64,000 nt of DNA from Dama dama. Lineage: Eukaryota > Chordata > Mammalia > Artiodactyla > Cervidae. The position numbers and the translations under genes were made by a program. Each line of letters begins with the position of its first letter. Within the stretch, counting starts at the first letter, position 1. Location: the NCBI RefSeq assembly GCF_033118175.1, contig NC_083698.1:71083001-71147000 (forward strand). Reading direction: 5' to 3'. Shown one piece after another: positions 11,201 to 22,175 of this stretch. A model generated the notes under the pieces. That model was not told where the DNA came from and ran no database searches. It saw only the letters and a program-made list of their open reading frames with translations.

Positions 11201-14200
11201 AGATCAGTTCTTTTATTCATTAAGCAAGTATTTATTTCCAGGAACTACAATAAGTCCTGGAGTTAAAAAGATTGGTAAACAGAAGTGAATACTGTTACTA
11301 ATGAATATAAGAGGGTATAATACAGTTTTTTGAAAGAGTGTAGGTGACTGCTTTAGATTTCTTTGGGGAAGTGTGATGGTGGGGCTGAGATATGAACAGT
11401 AAACATGAGTTAACTGGTGACAGAAAATGGAGGTCAGAGTCTTTTTAGTCAAAGGAGATAGTGTGTACACACAGGCTTCATGGTGGCAGGGCATAGATTT
11501 GTTTGTCTAAAGAACATGTTGTAAGGGGATGAAGGAATCTAGCTGAGGCTAGAGATGTAGGTGGAGATCTATGATATAGGCCATATGGGCTGTATTTGAT
11601 CTTTATAGCTTTAGAAGAGGTTATAGCTTTTTAACAAAGGATAAAAATGATTAATTTGCTTTTCAAAAATATCTCTTTGCATATAATGTACAAAATGGAT
11701 TAATGTGGGACATAAGTGGATCTGGAAAGAACTTAGTAGAACTAGCTATTGCAGTAGCAGAGAAGGTATAATGGAAGCTTAGACTAAAAGTAGTGAATGA
11801 ATGGGCTTCCTGGGTGACTCAGTTGTAAAGAATCTGCCTGCAATGCACAGGCCTCAGGAGAAGCGGGTTCAATCCCTGTGTCAGGAAGATCTCTTGGAGG
11901 CAGGCATGGCAACCCACTCCAGTATTCTTGCCTGGAGAGTCCCACAGACAGGAGCCTGGTGGACTGTAGTCCATAGCATTTCAAAGAGTTGGACACGACT
12001 GAAGTGACTTAGCAAGCAAGTGAATGAATATAAGAGGATCTCTACCTTCATTAAACAAAATGGCACAGAATGACATTAACATGGAAAGTGAAAGTGAAAG
12101 GCGCTTAGTCGTGTCCGACTCTTTGCAACCTGATGGAGTATACAGTTCATGGAATTTTCCAGGCCAGAATACTGGAGTGGGTATCCTTTCCCTTCTCCAG
12201 GGGATCTTCCTAACCCAGGGCTCCCACTTCACAGGAAGATTCTTTACAGCTGAGCCACAAGGGAAGCCCAAGAATACTGGAGTGGGTAGCCTATCCCTTC
12301 TCCAGTGGATCTTCCCAACCCAGGAATCAAACCGGGGTCTCCTGCATTGCAGGCAGATTCTTTACCAGCTGAGCTATCAGGGAAACTATTGAAAATAAAA
12401 TCATGGAAAATAAAATCAAACAATTCTAGGGTTAGACTCTGATAAAGTAGAGTTAATTTTGTACTAACTGCTATAAATCTCTTGGCCAGTATTTATTGTT
12501 ATAAAATAGGGGACCTTTGAGAAGGAAAGAAGAAAAGCAAAAAGTCATAGAAGGAGGCTGCTGTTGGATTGATGGAGGATAACGGAATGAGAAAGGACCA
12601 ATAGATTTCAGATGTAACCCAAATGACAGAAACCTAAATTCTGTCCCCTGCCCTCAACCCTTTGCCATGCTCTTCATGTTTGAGAGGGACTTTGAGGCCC
12701 ACTAATTAGATTAGGCCTATGCTTTTGTAGATTATAAAAATCTATATTTGTCCTTTTCCAAAATAATTATACCTTTAATTTCAACGAATGAGAGCATAAT
12801 CTGAATTAGGTTGTTCACAGAAGGGAAATATTATTTATTTTATACCTAACACTAGGATAGTTTTGAGAGTACAATGCTTTATTCTAGCTTTAATTTACTT
12901 TTTTTTTTTTAGTTACAACAATAAAGCCTGAACTTGGAGAAATTATATATAGTGATTTCAAACAGGTGGGTATTTTTTTTTAACTTTTATTCTTTTAAAA
13001 ATATTTTTATATTTATTTGGCTGCTCTGGTATCCTTAGTTGCAGAATATGGGAATTTGTTTCCCTGACCAAGGATTGAACCTGGGCCCCCTGCATTGGGA
13101 GTGCAGAGTCTTAATCACTGGACCACCAGAAAAGTCCCGTAGGTGGCTATTTTTAAAATAAGACTCTTGGTTAGAAATGAAAGTACTTGCCTTATTGCTT
13201 AGACTATAATATTCGACAGTTTCTGTGGTGTTGGAAAAAGTAGCAGAATTTTGGTTTTGGTAATTGAAGTCATGATCAAATCAATTCTGCTGAGCACTAT
13301 CAGAGTAAAATATTGTATAAGAATAATTCTTCCAAAGTTTGGATACAGTTTGTAATTATAACATTGATTGTATCTTAGTCTCCTTGATCTGTTTGTTCTC
13401 ATTGCAATTCCATATTTTATTGCCATACTTGATTATTGATTTTCATTTCCTAAAAACATATTCTAAAGTTCATGGATGTAATTTTATCCCACTTTACAGT
13501 TTAAAAAAATTTTTTTTAATTGAATGGGATTTTGGTCTTAGCAAGCTATTAAAATTTATTTTTCCTTGGTAAGGAAGAACTCTAGTTTTTTTTTTTTTTT
13601 TTTTTTTGAGTAATTAGAATAAAGACAAAAAATGGAAAATAATGAAAATTTAAAAATATGTATGATCAGCAGTTGCATTCCTTAGTGTTTACCCAGATAA
13701 TTGAAAACGTAGGTCTACTCAGAAGCCCACACACAGATGTTTACAGCTGCTTTGTTCATAATTGCCAAAACTTGGAGGCAACCAAGATGTCCTTCAGTAG
13801 ATGAATGGATAAATAAGCTGTGTACATATTGAAAATTGAATGTCATTCAGCACTAGAAAATAAATAATCAAGCCATGAAAGGACACAGAGGAACCTCCAG
13901 TGCTTATTACTAAGTGAAAGAAGCCAGTCTGTAAAAGCTACATCCTGTGTGATTTCAACTATATGATGTTCTGGAAAAAAGGCAAAACTGTAGAAATAGA
14001 GAAGATCAGTGGTTACCAAGGATTAGGAGGAAAGAAAAGTTGAGTAGGTAGAAAGGTTGAATAGGCAGCATACAGAGGATTTTTAAGGGCAGTGAAACTA
14101 TTCTGTATGATATTGTAATGGTAGATACATGTCATAAATTTAGAAAAACCCATAGAATGTATAAAACCTAGATGATGAACCCTAATGTAAAATTTGGACT

Positions 14201-17200
14201 TGAAATGATGATGTATCAGTGTAGTTTCATATAATCCAATGACATAATTCAAAAGATATCAAAGATGTATATTCATTAATAATAGTAGTATAACAGTAAA
14301 AAAATTTTTTAAGCTTTAACAATTACATAGAAGATTAAATAATAAGTAAAATTATAAGTGCAGGATAATAGGAATTTAGAAAACATTATTGGTAATTTAA
14401 GGGAAATCAGTAAAAAAAAACCCTGAAGAAAATTTCAGAACGTGAGACCTCTGTATGTACTTTGCTTTGTCACATAGGTACAACTTTCTTTAAAACTGAA
14501 AATTTTAACCACACAAGCAGTGTGCGTAGAGCAGTGTCTTTCATCCTTACTGTGCGTCAGTCATCTGACTAGCCTAAGAGCAACGGTGATAAATCACGTT
14601 TGGGCCCCAGGGATTTGAAACCAAATCCCTGGGGATAGGGCTTGAGGATCTGTAGTTTATAGTAATTCCTTAGATGATTATGATGTGCGGTGAAGTTTGA
14701 AAACCACAAGTATTGAATAATGGTTAATGACTCTAATAATGGTTAATAGTCCTAAGTAGAGTATAGGGACACTGTTTGCTTTACTTTTTAAGAATGGTTA
14801 AATCCTGGTAGAATATGAACAGAAAGGACCAGTGGTACCAAACAACCATTTACATATAGAGTAAAACACTTTATGGTACTTACATCCTAAGTCAATGTCT
14901 GCTGAATTAATATCCTTGTTTACTTTTAAGAATTTAAAAATTTGAAATTCTTTGAAAAGTTCATATTGAACAGTATAATTTATGGAATTCTAAAGAGAAT
15001 TTATATTAATAAATGTTAATCTGAGCCCTAGAATTCTTAGATTGTTAAAGTAAAAATGGGACTCTAATTTTTGATAGCAAAGGATTTTGAATCTTAATAC
15101 ACTTATTTTGTTATCAAAGTATCTTGGATTTATTAGAGATACAGTAATTCAGTGGTAATCACAAATTAGAAACTTTATAATTGAAATATGAAAATTGTTG
15201 GATGTAATTAGTTTTCATTTTTTATTATTAAACCATTTAATTTTGTATTAGATATCTGTAGCTGATCTTCCTGGTTTAATAGAAGGAGCACATATGAACA
15301 AAGGAATGGGCCACAAATTCCTCAAGCATATAGAAAGAACTAAACAACTGCTTTTTGTTGTAAGTCATATGCCTATCAATGTAATGCTTAAAAGAATGTG
15401 AGAATCAATGAATTTAGTTTTCCTAGACATTTTTATAATAACATTTAAAGATAAAGTAGTAGCATATATTAATCCACTAAATCTGTTTAAATAGGAGTCA
15501 GATTTATTTATAATATGGGGATGGAAATGGAAATGGCAACATTTACTGTATCAGATGAAAGTCTGGCCATATTTGTCAGGTTTAATTCCTTAGGATTTTC
15601 TATGTACTACTAAATTACACAGCATTACTTTCCTATTTCATGAGATTATCTTTATTAGTATAAGTTGTTTTCTCTGTACTAGTTTCTCATTAATGATTGT
15701 GATATTATAAGAATAATTACAGTGATCTTAAAATATCAATTTCTCTCATTTCAAATTACTAAATTATCAAAAGAGTATAGATTGAGAAATTATTTATAGC
15801 TTGAAAGAGTGAAACTATTCAAAACAGAATTGTATAGCTGTCGTTCTTTCATTAAAGGCAATCTTTTTTCCTTTTTTCAGGTTGATATTTCTGGATTTCA
15901 GCTTTCTTCCCAAACTCATTACAGAACTGCTTTTGAAACCATAATACTGCTTTCAAAAGTAGGTTTTTCTATCTGGTCTAGTATGTAGGGATAGAGGACT
16001 GTATGAAATAACATATGATAATTAGAATAAATATATCTTCTAGCTCTACTTTTTCAAACTTTGGTGGCAGTTAAAGAATAATCTAAACTTGCTGTCTCCA
16101 GTTCCTTGATATTCATCCACTTCTCAAACTGTTGTAATCAATAAAACCTTCCTTGATTCCAAATCCCTATTATATAAATTCTTAGACTGACTCTTGCTTA
16201 ACTTAATTCCTATTTCTTAGACTATTTCCCAGTCTACTTTTTAGGCACTCTGATACCCAGATAGTTTGGTTGTACTTTAGACTAGCTGCCTGTTATATAT
16301 CTTCGATTGGATGTTCCATTAACTTCTCAAATTTAATATGTGTAGAACTGAACTTGGGCTTCCCTGGTCACTCAATGGCAAAGAATTCGCCTGCAAGGCA
16401 GGAGACCCAGGTTCGATCCCTGGGTCGGGAAGATCCCCTGGAGGAGGCCATGGTTGCACACTCCAGTATTCTTGTCTGGAAAATCCCATGGGCTGAGGAG
16501 CCTGGTGGGCAACTGTCTGTGGAGTCTCAAAGATTCGGACATCACAAGTGGCTGAGCACGCGCACAGAACTGAACTTTTTAAAAAAATTTTCCAGCCTCC
16601 CTCAGAACATTATTGAGTATGTCAGCCAGAAACCTGGGTAGTAGTGATTCTGACTTTCTCACCACCTGTATCAGGCCCTGTCAGTTTTATGCCCTAAATT
16701 TCTCTGAAATGCAGCTATTTGTCTTCACTTGCACTGTTGTAATCGTCAGCCCCTTACTTCTTTTCAGGCCATGTTTTCTAGGTAGCTAGAGTGATCTTTG
16801 TTAAAGAACCAAGCAGATGTTTGTTCCCTGCTCTGATGGCCCCCCCATAGCAATGGGTTAGGTTGAAGTCTAATCTGAACATGGTATATGAGGCAAAGTT
16901 GGGTTCCTACCAAGCACTGTGTCTCTATTGTTCCTGCACCCTCTCCCGCTTCCCCCAAGCAACACCCTGTACATTCTCTATCCAGCCATATGATTTCTCT
17001 CTAACGGAACATGATATCTTTTACGTTAATGACTTTTATATCCTATTTCCTAGCTATGTTTTTTCCTATTATTGATAATGCTGTGAACATTTGTGTACAG
17101 GTTTTTGTGTGGGTATGTTTTCCTTTCTCTTGGGTATATATGTATATCTAGGGGTGAAATTACTGGATAATAAGGTAAATCTAACATTTTGAGGAACTGC

Positions 17201-20200
17201 CAAACTATTCTCCAAAGTGACTGCAGCACTGAATTACTTTATACTCTTAACTAGCAATGTATGAAGGTTCCAACTTTTCCACATTAATGTCAACATTCAT
17301 TATTACCTTTTTTACTTTGCCTTTCCTAGTAGGAATGAAGTAGTATTTCATTGTGGTTATGATTTGCATTTCTCTCGTGGCTAATGGTGTTGAGCATCTT
17401 TTTATGTGCTTATTAGCCATTTGTATGTGTTTGGAGAAATGTCTATTCAGATTGGTTGCCCATTTTTAAATTGAGCTATCTTTTAATTGTTGAGTTGTAA
17501 GAGTTTTTTATAATTTAGATTCAAGTCCCTTATATGATTTGCAAATATTTTCTCCTATTCTTTCAGTTGTCTTTTAACTTTCTTTCTGTTGCCTTTTGAA
17601 GCATGGAATTTAAAACTGATGGAGTCCCCTTTGTCTATTCTTTCTTTTATTCCTACTTTTAGTGTCAGATATAAGAAGCCACTACCTAATCCATGGTCAC
17701 AAAGATTTACTTCTAAGCATACTTACTTTTTCCAAGAATAATACAGGCATAGGATTAATTGTTATTATTTAGTTCTCAATTTTATCTGTGTGCTTAATAG
17801 AAATCCAATATCTGTATTTGTCTCTAGGCACAAAATCACTTACTGATTTCAGAGATGTGAATGGGCCCTAGAATACCCAGGCCTATAAAGTATAGAAAGA
17901 CATTACCAGGGAGCGGGGATCGGGATGGGGAACATAGGTAAATCCGTGGCTGATTCATGTGAATGTATGGCAAAAACCACAATATTGTAAAGTAATTAGC
18001 CTCCAACTAATAAAAATAAACGAAAAAAAAGAAAAAGACATTACCAAATAGGTCATTTATATAGATATTTTAATACAGTTATTTGGTTTCTCTCTTTTGA
18101 TTTAAAGGAGTTAGAATTGTACAAAGAGGAACTTCAGACAAAACCTGCACTCCTAGCAGTAAATAAAATGGACTTGCCAGATGCACAGGATAAATTCCAT
18201 GTACTGATGAACCAACTCCAGAATCCTAAAGGTAAACCTGTTCATTCATTTAGTGCCAGTTTAATGAATATCTGTTTCTGCTTTATTGACTATGCCAAAG
18301 CCTTTGACTATGTGGATCACAATAAACTCTGGAAAATTCTGAAAGAGATGGGAATACCAGACCACCTGACCTGCCTCCTAAGAAATCTGTATGCAGGTCA
18401 GGAAGCAACAGTTAGAACTGGACATGGAACAACAGACTGGTTCCAGATAGGAAAAGGAGTACGTCAAGTCTGTATATTGTCACCCTGCTTATTTAACTTA
18501 TATGCAGAGTACATCATGAGAAATGCTGGGCTGGAAGTAGCACAAGCTGGAATCAAGATTGCTGGGAGAAATACCAATAACCTCAGATATGTGGATGACA
18601 CCACGCTTATGGCAGAAAGTGAAGAAGAACTAAAGAGCCTCTTGATGAAAGTGAAAGAAGGGAGTGAAAAAGTTGGCTTAAAGCTCAACATTCAGAAAAC
18701 TAAGATCATGGCCTCCTGTCCCATCACTTCATGGGAAATAGATGGGGAAACAGTGGAAACAGTGTCAGACTTTATTTTGGGGGGCTCCAAAATCACTGCA
18801 GATGCTGATTGCAGCCATGAAATTAAAAGATGCTTACTCCTTGGAAGGAAAGTTATGACCCACCTAGACAGCATATTAAAAAACAGAGACATTACTGGGC
18901 CAACAAAGGTCCATCTAGTCAAGGCTATGGTTTTTCCAGTAGTCATGTATGAATGTGAGAGTTGGACTATAAAGAAAGCTGAACACCGAAGAATTGATGC
19001 TTTTGAACTGTGGTGTTGGGGAAAACTCTTGAGAGTCCCTTGAACTGCAAGGAGATCCAACCAGTTCATCCTAAAGGAGATCAGTCCTGGGTGTTCATTG
19101 GAAGGACTGATGCTGAAGCTGAAACTCCAATACTTTGTCCCCCTGATGTGAAGAGCTGACTCATTTGAAAAGACCCTGATGCTGGGAAAGATTGAGGGCA
19201 GGAGGAAAAGGGGACGACAGAGGATGAGATGTTTGGATGGCATCACCGACTCAATGGATTATGAGTTTGGGAAAAGACTGGGAGTTGATGATGGACAGGG
19301 AGGCCTGGTGTGCTGCGATTCACAGGGTCGCCAAGAGTCAGACAACGACTGAGCAACTGAACTGAACTGAATTAATGAATACCTACTATTTGCAGAGACT
19401 TCAGTGTACTATAATCAGTGGGGAAAAAAACTGAAACCTGTTCCTCTTAAAAAAAAAAAGTGTGTTTGAAGAAAAAACACATACCATATGAAACTTAAAT
19501 GTCATATAGACAATGTGTTATAAGACATAGAAGGGAAGAAAGATTAATTTGAGCTGAAAAGTTCAGGCATCATCAAGAAGTGAAACTTAAACTGGGCTCT
19601 TAAAGAGTTAATGGGATTTGGTTCAGAAGAGGAAAAGGTCACCATATACCTATGAAGTCTTTTCACTTTTAACTTATTTCACAAGTTCTAAAACTTCATT
19701 CCCCTAGTACATCATGAATTTAAAAACAGGGCTAGTAGTTCTAAAGAGACATGTATCTTTGCAGTGCCAGGTCTATAGATCTCTGGAGAGTATTAATCTT
19801 CTAAAAGGAACTTGAGTTGTTTGTATCTGTGGCACAGAATAATAGATGCTGTTACTTCTAAAGGATTTGTGTGAAATTGGTCCCTAAATGAACCACTTTG
19901 TATAAAGGAATTTAAAGGGATTCTCCATTGTTTTGAATATTGACCTTTGCAGAACACACTCTACCGTATAGAGATGATGCTTTCATTTTTCTGAGTCTAG
20001 TAGAGGGCCTTTTGCACAAATGAGAAAAGTAGGATGGAAGGTAAGTGGTTAACATGTTTTTTAAATAGACTTAACCTGTTTTTATCCTTGAGATAAAAAT
20101 TGAGGAAAATAAATTATAATGTACCAGGACTATCAGACAGCACCAGAAGATCCTCTCTCTTCTCCTAAAAACCCTTATGTATATATTGGGCCTGCCCTTG

Positions 20201-21609
20201 AGTTAATAAGTTACTTTGGGGGTATAAATATTCCTCGAAATATTTATAAATAATAAAATGTTTATTCCTTTATGTCATTTGTTTTATGAGGTCATTAGAT
20301 CTGTTTGCTGGTTGATCTTGCAGAAAAGGGAATTTTCAGAAGAGGTACCAGAGAGGGGGTAACTCAGGAGTTTGTGGCTATTTTGGCCTATAATAAAAAC
20401 TATGTAGTCACCTCAGTGATGATTTCCAAATTAGCCTCTCTTTTCCTTGGGGCTAAATGAATCCCAGAAACCAAGCTTTGTATTGATTTGGTTAATCTCT
20501 TTTAGCCAGCCTTTCCAGGTGATATCAGTGTTGATCCATCCCATCAGTATGCCATCCTCCCTTCTGTTGCCTTGGTAGCAAAGAAGAAGCAAAAGTTACC
20601 TAACGGTTGTCAGCCCCAATGGGGTAAAATATTGGATTCATCTAAAATGAACTCTCCTTGAATTGTTCTCAATTTTAGTATGGCTCCTAGTACCAGTGAT
20701 GATAAGTCTCTAAATTTGGACAGTTAAAGGCCACCTGTGTGCTGAAGCAAACTAGAATATCCCAAGTCACAAATGATTTTATTTTTATAGAAAAGCTCTC
20801 AGAGTCTGTGTTGCCTTACGTTATTGAACTGCCCCAAAACAAAATTTATTGCTTCTGTAAGTAAATAATCTTGTGTGATTTATCTTTTGATTGGAGGGTT
20901 GTGTGCTCAGTCGTGTCCAGTTCTTTGTAATCCCATGGACCATAATCCGCCAGACTCCTATGTCCATAGAATTTTTCCAGGCAAGAATACTAGAGTAGGT
21001 TGCCATTTCCTACTTCAGGGAATCTTCCTAACTCGGTGAATTTGCGTCTCCTGCCTCTCCTGCATTGGCAGGCAAATTTTTTACCACTGTTTACCACTGT
21101 TTACCATTACTTGGGAACTTGTACTTCATTCAGTTTAAAATATATTCATGTAACAAATATTTACTGAGCACCACTCATGTGCCAAGAACCTTACCATTGT
21201 CGTTAGTAAAAACCAAAGGTGCTAAGAGCTTATTAGAGAAGGAAAAAAGAAAAACTGCTAAGTTTTTGGTTCACAAATGAAACCTCTAGCATAGTTGACT
21301 TATTTTCAAAGACAATGAAAATCAGCTTATATTTGTGTTGTTTCAGAATTTTTGCATTTATTTGAAAAAAGCATGATTCCAGAGAGGACTGTGGAATTCC
21401 AACAAATCATCCCCATCTCTGCAATTACTGGAGAAGGAATTGATGAACTAAAGAACTGTATAAGGAAATCTCTGGATGAACACGCCAACCAGGAAAATGA
21501 TGCATATCATAAGAAGCAGTTGCTTAATCTACATATTTCCAATACAGTATCTTATAGTGAGCCACCATCAAAGAATGCTGTTTCGAGTCCTAGAATGGAT
21601 ATAACTTAA
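2193..21609 (+). CDS. GTPBP10: GTPBP10, 3' part of the gene (8 coding exons, ~residues 77-387)
   Basis: Obg-family GTPase (ObgH2) of mitochondria; the family assists large mitoribosomal subunit assembly. Exons: 2193-2284, 2939-3083, 10839-10912, 12913-12965, 15252-15359, 15881-15958, 18108-18231, 21347-21609. They join in frame to 937 bp, giving the last base of one codon, 311 codons and a stop. Added to the ~76 missing codons this equals the 387-residue human length. Visible GTPase motifs are the P-loop GFPNAGKSS (G1), a switch-I threonine in FTT, DLPG (G3), NKMD (G4) and an SA-containing G5 (ISAITGEG). The glycine-rich N-terminal Obg fold and the start codon are not in the window. All acceptors are AG and all donors GT. 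No internal stop is seen, so this looks like the functional gene. The neighbour downstream on the same strand is HUS1, 12 kb away. Confidence 0.95.
2330..2538 (-). mobile_element. Bov-tA SINE, antisense
   Basis: Shows the antisense Bov-tA wording: a gcgaccccataggctgtagc box, a tactggagtgggttgccatt box, and an end ccacctgggaagccc that is the reversed tRNA-derived head. It sits about 45 bp after a GTPBP10 donor. Confidence 0.9.
2939..3083 (+). CDS. GTPBP10: GTPBP10 exon, residues ~107-155
   Basis: Reads ELNKEKDRILVAEGGLGGK to IADIGLVG, the Obg-to-G domain linker. The acceptor is TTTTTAAG and the donor GTAAGT at 3084. Phase 1 in and phase 2 out match the neighbouring exons. A 3.4-kb antisense Bov-B begins 200 bp downstream. 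Confidence 0.95.
6218..6417 (-). mobile_element. Bov-tA SINE nested in Bov-B, antisense member of an inverted pair
   Basis: An antisense Bov-tA ending at the reversed tRNA head (gccaccagggaagccc). With the following sense copy it is enclosed by one duplication: cactgatctccagt at 6204-6217 and cactaatctccagt at 6640-6653, 13 of 14 identical. Confidence 0.92.
6421..6639 (+). mobile_element. Bov-tA SINE nested in Bov-B, sense member of an inverted pair
   Basis: Starts gggcttcccaggtggc and contains the diverged tRNA B-box area ggttcgatccctg. It is head to head with the preceding copy, leaving a near-perfect hairpin at the junction. Confidence 0.92.
7560..7633. mobile_element. Mariner-type MITE, 74 bp
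   Basis: Left terminal ttgggttgggcaaaaagttt is an inverted partner of the right terminal gaacttttggccaacccaa. A TA dinucleotide precedes the left end. The right TA reads TG, presumably by mutation. Almost the whole element is terminal repeat, so it is an internally deleted, non-coding remnant. Confidence 0.85.
7830..7970 (+). repeat. MIR-like SINE
   Basis: Has the MIR 3' half pattern: a tctaagcctttgttttctct box followed by an aatagaggatggcaatag box. Old and diverged. Confidence 0.45.
8908..9590 (-). mobile_element. Old L1, antisense, split by a CHR SINE
   Basis: Reads as an antisense L1 3' region: caggtgtacagtgtaatgat, and after the SINE cagaagtgaaattgctggat. Diverged and truncated. Confidence 0.75.
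9154..9279 (-). mobile_element. CHR-type tRNA SINE, antisense, nested in L1
   Basis: A T-run followed by ggctgcgccacacagcttgc, ending in a reversed tRNA head. Flanked by acaactggatt and acaattggatt, a target duplication of 11 bp with one mismatch. Confidence 0.8.
10839..10912 (+). CDS. GTPBP10: GTPBP10 exon with P-loop (G1), residues ~155-180
   Basis: The frame completes the glycine of GFPNAGKSSLL, the Walker A/G1 loop that binds GTP phosphates, and ends ISHAKPAIADYA. The acceptor is TTGTTTCAG and the donor GTAAGT at 10913. Confidence 0.96.
11803..12018 (+). mobile_element. Bov-tA SINE, sense
   Basis: Starts gggcttcctgggtgactcag and carries the Bov-tA body. An exact 11-bp duplication agtgaatgaat flanks it at 11792-11802 and 12019-12029. 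Confidence 0.95.
12087..12388 (-). mobile_element. Bov-tA SINE dimer-like copy, antisense
   Basis: Shows the antisense tail gcgcttagtcgtgtccgact, one full unit ending ccacaagggaagccc, then a second partial unit ending gctgagctatcaggg. The longer, 1.5-unit form is also seen at 52.5 kb. Confidence 0.88.
12913..12965 (+). CDS. GTPBP10: GTPBP10 exon with switch I, residues ~180-197
   Basis: A 53-bp exon reading FTTIKPELGEIIYSDFKQ. The threonines after the P-loop exon lie where Obg GTPases place the switch-I (G2) threonine. The acceptor follows a T-run ending in TAG, and the donor is GTGGGT at 12966. Confidence 0.93.
13005..13138 (-). mobile_element. CHR-type tRNA SINE, antisense
   Basis: Reads tttggctgctctggtatcct and later attgaacctgggccccctgc, ending with the reversed head ccaccagaaaagtccc. 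It lies about 40 bp after the donor of the switch-I exon. Confidence 0.82.
13665..14230 (+). mobile_element. Old L1, sense, 3' ORF2/UTR part
   Basis: Reads like an old L1: aattgccaaaacttggaggc, then agtagatgaatggataaata, then gttctggaaaaaaggcaaaa. Highly diverged. Confidence 0.7.
14530..14705. repeat. MER5-type hAT DNA transposon remnant
   Basis: A cagtgtctttcatccttact start and a ttgaaaaccacaag end recall the MER5 terminal wording (cagtg...gagaaccac). Only pattern similarity is available. Confidence 0.45.
15252..15359 (+). CDS. GTPBP10: GTPBP10 exon with G3 motif, residues ~198-233
   Basis: Reads ISVADLPGLIEGAHMNKGMG to QLLFV. DLPG is the G3 motif (DxxG), and the glycine-rich stretch after it is typical of Obg switch II. 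The exon has phase 0 at both ends, with acceptor GTATTAG and donor GTAAGT at 15360. Confidence 0.95.
15881..15958 (+). CDS. GTPBP10: GTPBP10 exon, residues ~234-259
   Basis: Reads VDISGFQLSSQTHYRTAFET to LLSK, the G-domain core strand and the helix after switch II. Phase 0 at both ends. The acceptor is CTTTTTTCAG and the donor GTAGGT at 15959. Confidence 0.94.
16356..16565 (+). mobile_element. Bov-tA SINE, sense
   Basis: Starts gggcttccctggtcactcaa and ends gctgagcacgcgcac. An exact 12-bp duplication agaactgaactt flanks it at 16344-16355 and 16566-16577. Confidence 0.95.
16985..17850 (-). mobile_element. Old L1, antisense
   Basis: Reads ttattgataatgctgtgaac, later tttgcatttctctcgtggct and gagcatctttttatgtgctt, the standard antisense L1 ORF2/UTR order. 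Confidence 0.75.
17909..18033 (+). mobile_element. Short 3' L1 insertion
   Basis: A 125-bp ruminant L1 3' end (atggcaaaaaccacaatatt, then cctccaactaataaaaataa) with an A-rich tail. An exact duplication aaagacattacca flanks it at 17896-17908 and 18034-18046. It lies 75 bp from the acceptor of the G4 exon. Confidence 0.93.
18108..18231 (+). CDS. GTPBP10: GTPBP10 exon with G4 motif NKMD, residues ~260-301
   Basis: Reads ELELYKEELQTKPALLAVNK then MDLPDAQDKFHVLMNQLQNPK. NKMD is the guanine-specificity motif G4. The donor GTAAAC at 18232 is weaker than the other donors in this gene. If it is not used, the frame stays open through the following Bov-B to a stop at 19041-19043. A 125-bp L1 tail ends about 75 bp upstream of the acceptor. 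Confidence 0.95.
18271..19371 (+). mobile_element. Bov-B LINE, sense, 5'-truncated, RT frame open into the GTPBP10 exon
   Basis: Bov-B reverse transcriptase, palm to C-terminus, in sense orientation. The frame reads FCFIDYAKAFDYVDHNKLWK, IGKGVRQVCILSPCLFNLYA and the catalytic box YVDD (YADD in the other copy here), ending LLRVP at TGA 19041-19043. An exact 10-bp duplication ttaatgaata at 18261-18270 and 19372-19381 proves insertion as one unit. The first base lies about 40 bp downstream of the GTPBP10 G4-exon end. The 29 bp between donor and insertion are also open, so the exon frame enters the RT without a stop (18108-19043). The endonuclease half is absent, so it is not mobile by itself. 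Confidence 0.95.
20900..21090 (-). mobile_element. Bov-tA SINE, antisense, diverged
   Basis: Reads tgctcagtcgtgtccagttc, then caggcaagaatactagagta and a degenerate tRNA-like head. A ttaccactg motif is repeated at its end. Confidence 0.85.
21347..21609 (+). CDS. GTPBP10: GTPBP10 last coding exon, residues ~301-387, with G5
   Basis: Reads FLHLFEKSMIPERTVEFQQI, then IPISAITGEGIDELKNCIRK, and ends MDIT before TAA. SA in ISAITGEG is the G5 position. The acceptor is GTTTCAG. The C-terminal tail is polar and probably flexible. Confidence 0.95.
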
Positions 21610-22175
21610 ATGTATTAAAAGTGATACTGAAATTGTGTTCATTTGAAAGCTCTTTGACGAACATTTTTTAGAATGTTGGTTGTCACTAACCTGCTGTATA
21701 TACTATCATTCAAGAACCATATTTTTAAAGATGTTTAGTTAAGTTTATCAACAGATAAAAAAATAACTGAGAGTTAAAAATGACAGTTTATAATATTATG
21801 GTCATCCACCTGTAATAACATCCTATAGTATTCTATATGTAAGTCTCTAGTGAGATAATTTTTAAGGTTATAAAAAAGGATTCCTTAAGAGCAACTAGGT
21901 TTTATTTCTTTGTTTTTGAGTTTGTCATTACCTGGTTCTCCTAAATTTGTAATAGTTCTCTTTTTTTTTGAAAAACCTCAAACTCCTGAATTTGAACATA
22001 TTCACTGATAATAAAGATCACTGATAATCAGCAGATAGATCTTTGCAGTTTTAGCTTTTGGAATTTTTTCTTTCTTAAGTATGAATATTATTATCCTCCT
22101 TTGGAACACACTAATGTATATCTCATTTTCTGTCTGTTTCACTGTCTACTTCCATATTTTAGTAAAGAGAATAAA
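21610..22175 (+). other. GTPBP10: GTPBP10 3' UTR with candidate poly(A) signals
   Basis: The sequence is AT-rich and non-coding after the stop. AATAAA hexamers lie at 22010-22015 and 22170-22175. Which one is used cannot be told from sequence. Confidence 0.6.

Noticed and set aside
18117..19043. 308-codon frame as an independent gene
   Set aside because: Its first third is a GTPBP10 exon with proper splice sites and the rest a Bov-B with a target duplication. Described as a possible chimera only.
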